Source: Xanthomonas prunicola
GTDB taxonomy: Bacteria > Pseudomonadota > Gammaproteobacteria > Xanthomonadales > Xanthomonadaceae
Direction of reading: 5' to 3'
DNA length: 64,000 bases
NCBI RefSeq assembly: GCF_002846205.1
Contig: NZ_PHKV01000004.1
Coordinates: 344,074 to 408,073, forward strand
Notes under the pieces: model-generated
What the model was told of the DNA's origin: nothing
The model's database searches: none
What the model saw: the letters and a program-made list of their open reading frames with translations, nothing else
Shown: positions 60,107 to 64,000 of the stretch, piece by piece
Numbering within the stretch: position 1 is the first letter of the stretch
Layout: every line of letters starts with the position of its first letter
Position numbers and translations under genes: made by a program

Positions 60107-60595
60107 ATGCCCTATACCCCGATTGTCGCCACGCTCGGCTACCTGTTGTCGCCGGACGGCACCCAGGTGCTGATGATTCACCGCAACGCCCGTCCCGGGG
60201 ACCAGCATCTGGGCAAATACAACGGCCTGGGCGGCAAGATGGAGCCGGACGAAGACGTGCTGGCCTGCATGCGCCGCGAAATTCGTGAAGAAGCCGGCGT
60301 GGACTGCGGCCAGATGCAACTGCGCGGCACCATCAGCTGGCCGGGTTTCGGCAAACAGGGCGAAGACTGGCTGGGCTTCGTGTTCCTGATCCGCGGCTTC
60401 GAAGGGACGCCACACACGTCCAATCCGGAAGGGACGCTGGAATGGATCGCGATCGACCAGATGGACCAGGTGCCGATGTGGGAGGGCGATCGCAATTTCC
60501 TGCCGCTGGTGTTCGATGGCGACCCACGCCCGTTCCATGGCGTCATGCCGTATCGCGACGGGCGCATGCAGTCATGGACGTATTCGCGCATCTGA
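60107..60595 (+). CDS. Nudix hydrolase (MutT-like)
   Basis: A 162-residue Nudix enzyme. The full Nudix box GGKMEPDEDVLACMRREIREEAGV is present at residues about 44-68 (listed here by its key residues Gly, Glu, Arg-Glu and Glu-Glu). The start YTPIVATLGYLLSPDGTQVL and the middle part ISWPGFGKQGEDWLGFVFLI resemble 8-oxo-dGTP diphosphatases of the MutT/NUDT1 group, so a nucleotide-pool cleaning role is likely but not proven. Confidence 0.9.
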   Translation: MPYTPIVATLGYLLSPDGTQVLMIHRNARPGDQHLGKYNGLGGKMEPDEDVLACMRREIREEAGVDCGQMQLRGTISWPGFGKQGEDWLGFVFLIRGFEGTPHTSNPEGTLEWIAIDQMDQVPMWEGDRNFLPLVFDGDPRPFHGVMPYRDGRMQSWTYSRI

Positions 60596-60970
60596 TCGGT
60601 TCGCGGACCCCGCCGCTTGCACGGGACGCGGGATACGCGCTGCCGATGCCGCGCCAGCAGGGACGTTCGCCGAAGCCGACTGCCGCATGTGGACTGCATC
60701 GGCGAGCGATGTCGGTCAGCGACCTACCACTCGACACCAGATTGGCGGGCAGTGCCGGCGAGCAGTGCAGCACTCGACACCAGCCAGGCTCAACCGTTCC
60801 GTTTTGAACAGCGATCATCGGGGAGCATCTCGGCTCTCCACGGAACGGCGGACGTCACATCGTTCTCCACATCCCCTGTGGATGGACGCTGCGCAAGTCT
60901 GTGGACAGATGCGCACAGCCCTTGCGCCATCTGGCGCGCGCGACGGCTGATCAAAATTTCGCCAGCGTGG
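60596..60970. other. Intergenic region between convergent genes
   Basis: About 375 bp between nudix and bdhA, which converge. A 13-base direct repeat, CACTCGACACCAG, occurs at 60728-60740 and 60771-60783. TGTGGATGG and TGTGGACAG near 60880-60925 are only weak DnaA-box matches. No gene or terminator is evident. Confidence 0.5.
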
Positions 60971-61729
60971 TTATTGCGCCGTCCAGCCGCCGTCGATGGC
61001 GATGGATTGCCCGGTGATGTTGCGCGCGACATGCGACATCAGAAACGCCACGGTGCCGGCCAGCTCGTCGTAATCGATGAAGGCACCCTTAGGCATCGGC
61101 TTGAGCATTACATCGCGGATCACCGCGTCCTCGGCGATGCCGCGGGTACGCGCCTGATCGGCGATCTGCCGCTCCACCAGCGGCGTGCGCACATAGCTGG
61201 GGCACAGCGTGTTGACGGTGATGTCGCAATCGGCGGTTTCCAGTGCGATGACCTTGGCCAGGCCGACCAGTCCATGCTTGGCGGCGACGTACGCGCTCTT
61301 GTACGGGCTGGCCACCAGCGAGTGGATGCTGCCGATATTGACGATGCGGCCATAGCCGGCAGCGCGCATGCCGGGTAGCACGGCCCGACTGAGACGTGCC
61401 GCGCCGGTGAGCATCACATCCACCAGCAGCGCCCACTGCTGCATCGGGAAGTCTTCCAGCGCGGCCACGTGCTGCAGGCCGGCATTGTTCACCAGCACTT
61501 GCGGGGCGCGGGATGCACTGGCCAGTGCCTGCGCGATGCTGGCTGCGTCGGTGACGTCCAGCGCCAGCGCTTCGGCCGAGCCGCCAGCCTGGCGCACCGC
61601 ATCCGCCGTGCGCTCGGCGGCCGCCAGTTCCATGTCGCTGACGATCAGGTGATGGCCATCGGCCGCCAAATGGGTGGCGATACCGGCGCCAATGCCGCTG
61701 CCCGCGCCGGTGATCAGGATGCTGCGCAT
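60971..61729 (-). CDS. bdhA: 3-hydroxybutyrate dehydrogenase
   Basis: A 252-residue short-chain dehydrogenase, matching the D-3-hydroxybutyrate dehydrogenase group that oxidises hydroxybutyrate to acetoacetate with NAD+. The cofactor motif SILITGAGSGIGAGIATHLA, the NAG motif VLVNNAGLQHVA, the catalytic Ser/Tyr/Lys in NIGSIHSLVASPYKSAYVAAK (20 of its residues are shown) and the end NITGQSIAIDGGWTAQ are clear. Nearby phaE-phaC supports a role in polyhydroxybutyrate turnover. Confidence 0.88.
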   Translation of the reverse strand: MRSILITGAGSGIGAGIATHLAADGHHLIVSDMELAAAERTADAVRQAGGSAEALALDVTDAASIAQALASASRAPQVLVNNAGLQHVAALEDFPMQQWALLVDVMLTGAARLSRAVLPGMRAAGYGRIVNIGSIHSLVASPYKSAYVAAKHGLVGLAKVIALETADCDITVNTLCPSYVRTPLVERQIADQARTRGIAEDAVIRDVMLKPMPKGAFIDYDELAGTVAFLMSHVARNITGQSIAIDGGWTAQ

Positions 61730-61861
61730 CGGGTGTCCTCACGAAGTGATGCGCAGCCGGGAGCGGTCGCGCGGATCGCCAGCCTAGCCGAGTGTGGGGA
61801 AACGGTCGCCTGCATGGCGCGCGCGCGTTACCCTTCGCGTCTTGCTTATCTCAGGCTCCGC

Positions 61862-62476
61862 ATGAAACGCCATTTTTCGATGCTGCGCGATTTCCAACTC
61901 GCGGACTGGTTCACACTTGCCAACGCTTTCTGCGGCACCGGCGCGGTGTTTGCGGCAATGCGGTTCCTGCAAGAGGGGCATCGTGGCGATCTGTTGCTGG
62001 GGATGGCGCTGATTCCGCTGGCATTTGTGTTCGATGCGCTGGACGGGCACGTGGCGCGCTGGCGCAAGGCGTCGTCCACCTTGGGCCGCGAGCTGGATTC
62101 GCTGGCGGATGTGATTTCTTTTGGCGTGGCGCCGGCGGCTCTGGGGTATGCCTGCGGCATGCGCGGCGGCTGGGACTGGCTGGTGCTGAGCTATTTCGTC
62201 TGCTGCGGCGTGAGCCGGCTGGCGCGCTACAACGTGACGGCCGAAGCGATCGCCGGCGAGGCCGACAAGGTGCCGTATTTCGAAGGCACGCCCATTCCCA
62301 CCAGCCTGCTGCTGGTGATCCTGCTCGCGGTCGCCGCCAGCAGTGGCCATCTCGGCGAGACTTTGTGGTGGGGCCAGTGGCAGCTGGGTCCGTGGCAGTT
62401 CCACCCGCTGGTGCTGCTGTTTGCGGTGTCCGGCTCGCTGATGATCAGCAAGACGCTGCGAATCCCCAAACCTTGA
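61862..62476 (+). CDS. pssA: CDP-alcohol phosphatidyltransferase, PssA-like
   Basis: A 204-residue inner-membrane CDP-alcohol phosphatidyltransferase, probably CDP-diacylglycerol-serine O-phosphatidyltransferase, which starts phosphatidylethanolamine synthesis. The complete catalytic motif DG-x2-AR-x8-G-x3-D-x3-D is visible: DGHVARWRKASSTLGRELDS LAD. Hydrophobic helices surround it, and LANAFCGTGAVFAAMRFLQE near the start is typical. An upstream ATG at 61814 would add 16 residues; the ribosome site does not decide. It sits between bdhA and phaE but belongs to lipid synthesis. Confidence 0.85.
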   Translation: MKRHFSMLRDFQLADWFTLANAFCGTGAVFAAMRFLQEGHRGDLLLGMALIPLAFVFDALDGHVARWRKASSTLGRELDSLADVISFGVAPAALGYACGMRGGWDWLVLSYFVCCGVSRLARYNVTAEAIAGEADKVPYFEGTPIPTSLLLVILLAVAASSGHLGETLWWGQWQLGPWQFHPLVLLFAVSGSLMISKTLRIPKP

Positions 62477-62531
62477 GCGGCACGCTGGTACGCACGCGGT
62501 AGGATGGCTCGGTGAACGGTCACGGGACGGA

Positions 62532-63758
62532 ATGATGGCAAGCAGCGGTTCGGACAACGGCAACTTCGACGACAAGGCGCGCCAATACTGGGCTGCCTGG
62601 GGAGATGCCATGCGCCACGGCCAGGCCGGCGCCGCTGCGCAACAACCGCCGCCTGCGTCCGGTGGCGACGCCCCCCAGGATTGGCGCAAGGCGGTGGATT
62701 GGTGGTCGCAGTTGCTGCCCACCCAGGCCGCACCGCAGGCGCAGGAGGCGATCAATCGCTTCCGTACCCAGGCCGGTGATTGGTTCGGCACCATGCAACA
62801 AGTGGCCGCGCAGTTTGCCGGGCGCGACACGTCGGCCAATGAAGTGGCTGATGCCTGGCGCCAAGCCGTACAAGGGCAGGGCGAACAGCTGATGCAGTGG
62901 ACGCTGGGCTCGCTGCGCGGCGGCAGCCCGGGCGGGTTCGACCCGTGGCTGCAGGAAGCGGCGCAGACACTGCAAAAATGGCGGGAGGAAAACGCGCCGT
63001 GGCTGGACATGCCGGCGTTTGGTTTGAACCGCAATCACCAGTCGCGCCTGCAGAAATTGGCCCGCGCGCAGCAGGATTTCCAGGCCCAATCGGAAGCCTA
63101 CGGCGAGCAACTCAAGGCGGCGATCGAGCAGGCGTTTGCGCGTTTTGCGTCCAAACTGAGCGAGCACGAAAGTAGCGGCAGCCAGTTGACCAGCGCCCGC
63201 GCCTTGTTCGATCTGTGGATCGAAGCGGCCGAGGAATCCTATGCCGACATCGCCTTGTCGGATCACTTTCGCGAGGTGTACGGCGGCTTCGCCAATGCGC
63301 ACATGCGCCTGCGCGCTGCGCTACAGGAAGAGATCGAGCAACTTAGCGAACGCATCGGCATGCCGACACGCTCCGAGATGGACGCCGCGCACCGCCGCAT
63401 CGCCGAACTGGAACGCTTGGTCAGGAGGATGTTACGCGCCGCAGCGTCACCGCCGAGCAAGCCCACGGCGGCGCCCGAATCTGATCCGGTCGCGCCGGCC
63501 GCAGGCAAGCGAGCAGCGGCCGCCAAGCCGAGCGGTGCAGCCCTGCCGCCCACGGCAGCGCGGGCGGTGAAGCAGGGTGCATCGAGGAAGGCGTCCGTCA
63601 AAAAGTCTGCGGGCCCAACGACGGCGGCTAAAAAGACCTCGGCCAGCACTAAGCCGGCGAAAAAGACGCCGGCTAAAAAGGGCACTGGCGCGAAACCCTC
63701 GGCCAAGCCTGCGGCTGGCAAACCCACCGCACGCAAGCCACGTGGAGCGCAGGCATGA
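62532..63758 (+). CDS. phaE: Class III PHA synthase subunit PhaE
   Basis: PhaE (408 residues) is the non-catalytic partner of PhaC in class III polyhydroxyalkanoate synthases. The PhaE region covers residues 1-310 (ARQYWAAWGDAMRHGQA, AVDWWSQLLPTQAAPQAQEA, PWLDMPAFGLNRNHQSRLQK, HFREVYGGFANAHMRLRAAL and a final coiled coil EMDAAHRRIAELERLVRR). The last ~95 residues are an Ala/Lys/Pro-rich tail with repeated KKT/AKK units, like histone H1 or AlgP tails, and could bind DNA or the granule surface. Its stop overlaps phaC by 4 bp. Confidence 0.92.
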   Translation: MMASSGSDNGNFDDKARQYWAAWGDAMRHGQAGAAAQQPPPASGGDAPQDWRKAVDWWSQLLPTQAAPQAQEAINRFRTQAGDWFGTMQQVAAQFAGRDTSANEVADAWRQAVQGQGEQLMQWTLGSLRGGSPGGFDPWLQEAAQTLQKWREENAPWLDMPAFGLNRNHQSRLQKLARAQQDFQAQSEAYGEQLKAAIEQAFARFASKLSEHESSGSQLTSARALFDLWIEAAEESYADIALSDHFREVYGGFANAHMRLRAALQEEIEQLSERIGMPTRSEMDAAHRRIAELERLVRRMLRAAASPPSKPTAAPESDPVAPAAGKRAAAAKPSGAALPPTAARAVKQGASRKASVKKSAGPTTAAKKTSASTKPAKKTPAKKGTGAKPSAKPAAGKPTARKPRGAQA

Positions 63759-64000
63759 AAGGCCCGTTGGGATTCAGTGCCGAAGACCTGATGCAGGAAA
63801 CCCTGTCGATGCAACGCAAGTTGCGCGAAGGGCTCAAGCTGCTGCCGGGCGTGGACGACGTGGATTACGGCGTCACCGAGCGCGAAGAAATCTGGCGCGA
63901 CGGCAAGGTGGTGCTGTATCGCTTCATCGGCGAGCAGGCGCCGGTGGCCAAGACGCCGCTGCTAATCGTCTATGCGCTGGTGAATCGCCCGTACATGGTC
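63755..64000 (+). CDS. phaC: Class III PHA synthase catalytic subunit PhaC, 5' part
   Basis: The first 82 codons of the catalytic subunit; the gene runs off the window. The ATG overlaps the phaE stop (ATGA). The visible text LGFSAEDLMQETLSMQRKLR, DYGVTEREEIWRDGKVVLYR, and PLLIVYALVNRPYMV is the known N-terminus of class III PhaC, leading into the alpha/beta-hydrolase domain; the catalytic Cys/Asp/His lie outside. It should polymerise 3-hydroxybutyryl-CoA together with PhaE. Confidence 0.92.
   Translation, partial: MKGPLGFSAEDLMQETLSMQRKLREGLKLLPGVDDVDYGVTEREEIWRDGKVVLYRFIGEQAPVAKTPLLIVYALVNRPYMV

Noticed and set aside
60870..60930. DnaA-box-like TGTGGAT/TGTGGAC sequences
   Set aside because: Only two imperfect matches without AT-rich DNA or dnaA/dnaN nearby, so no origin is supported.

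Overview
The window is high-GC chromosomal DNA of a gammaproteobacterium, almost certainly a Xanthomonas. The evidence is the gene repertoire and order: rpsA-ihfB-lapA-lapB followed by WbpL/WbpM-type genes and galU, aguA-aguB, divergent ppsA/ppsR, bdhA near pssA and class III phaE-phaC, the DUF1249 and DUF1244 proteins, and many 4-bp start/stop overlaps. I cannot name the species from sequence alone. No rRNA, tRNA, IS element, prophage or CRISPR array was seen.

Layout. 1-8.0 kb: a six-gene carbohydrate operon on the + strand (3' end of a GH144-type glucanase, solute-binding lipoprotein, two ABC permeases, a large F5/8C six-hairpin glycosidase-like protein, an EEP-family hydrolase) with no ATPase gene. 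8.2-12.0 kb (-): agmatine-to-putrescine genes aguA and aguB, then a GNAT acetyltransferase and a TraB-family membrane protein. 12.2-16.1 kb: a small exported protein, rpmJ, cmk, rpsA, ihfB. 16.1-21.4 kb: lapA-lapB (LPS control) and polysaccharide precursor genes ending in galU. 21.6-28.1 kb: a KefC-type antiporter, DUF1244, folD, guaB, guaA. 28.2-28.6 kb is an AT-rich patch with no intact gene.

28.6-33.7 kb holds dabA-dabB, an inorganic-carbon accumulation pump with a divergent LysR regulator and a clear palindrome at its start. 33.7-35.3 kb is a graveyard of three genes (LysR, SnoaL-like, SDR), all disrupted; the ancestral frames can be reconstructed from four single-base losses plus one internal deletion. 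35.4-40.0 kb holds a Rap1a/Tai-like immunity protein, YeiH with its LysR regulator, and a two-gene Cache-HAMP sensor module without a recognisable output domain. 40.2-49.6 kb has a hybrid-type propeller sensor kinase with its NarL-type regulator and a divergent AraC / YcaC-like hydrolase / DoxX / YtcJ-like amidohydrolase operon, then an MFS exporter.

50.2-59.3 kb: a Tat-exported alpha/beta hydrolase, mntH and mntR sharing an MntR-type operator, tadA overlapping mntR, orn, an MscS channel, ppsA and divergent ppsR. 59.5-64.0 kb: DUF1249, a Nudix hydrolase, bdhA, pssA, phaE and the start of phaC, so polyhydroxybutyrate synthesis and hydroxybutyrate oxidation lie close together.

The most noteworthy signals are the coordinated decay of the LysR/SnoaL/SDR cluster, the GH144 transport operon, the outputless Cache-HAMP pair with its DUF4388-like partner, the DAB pump with its LysR site, and several perfect palindromes in intergenic DNA.
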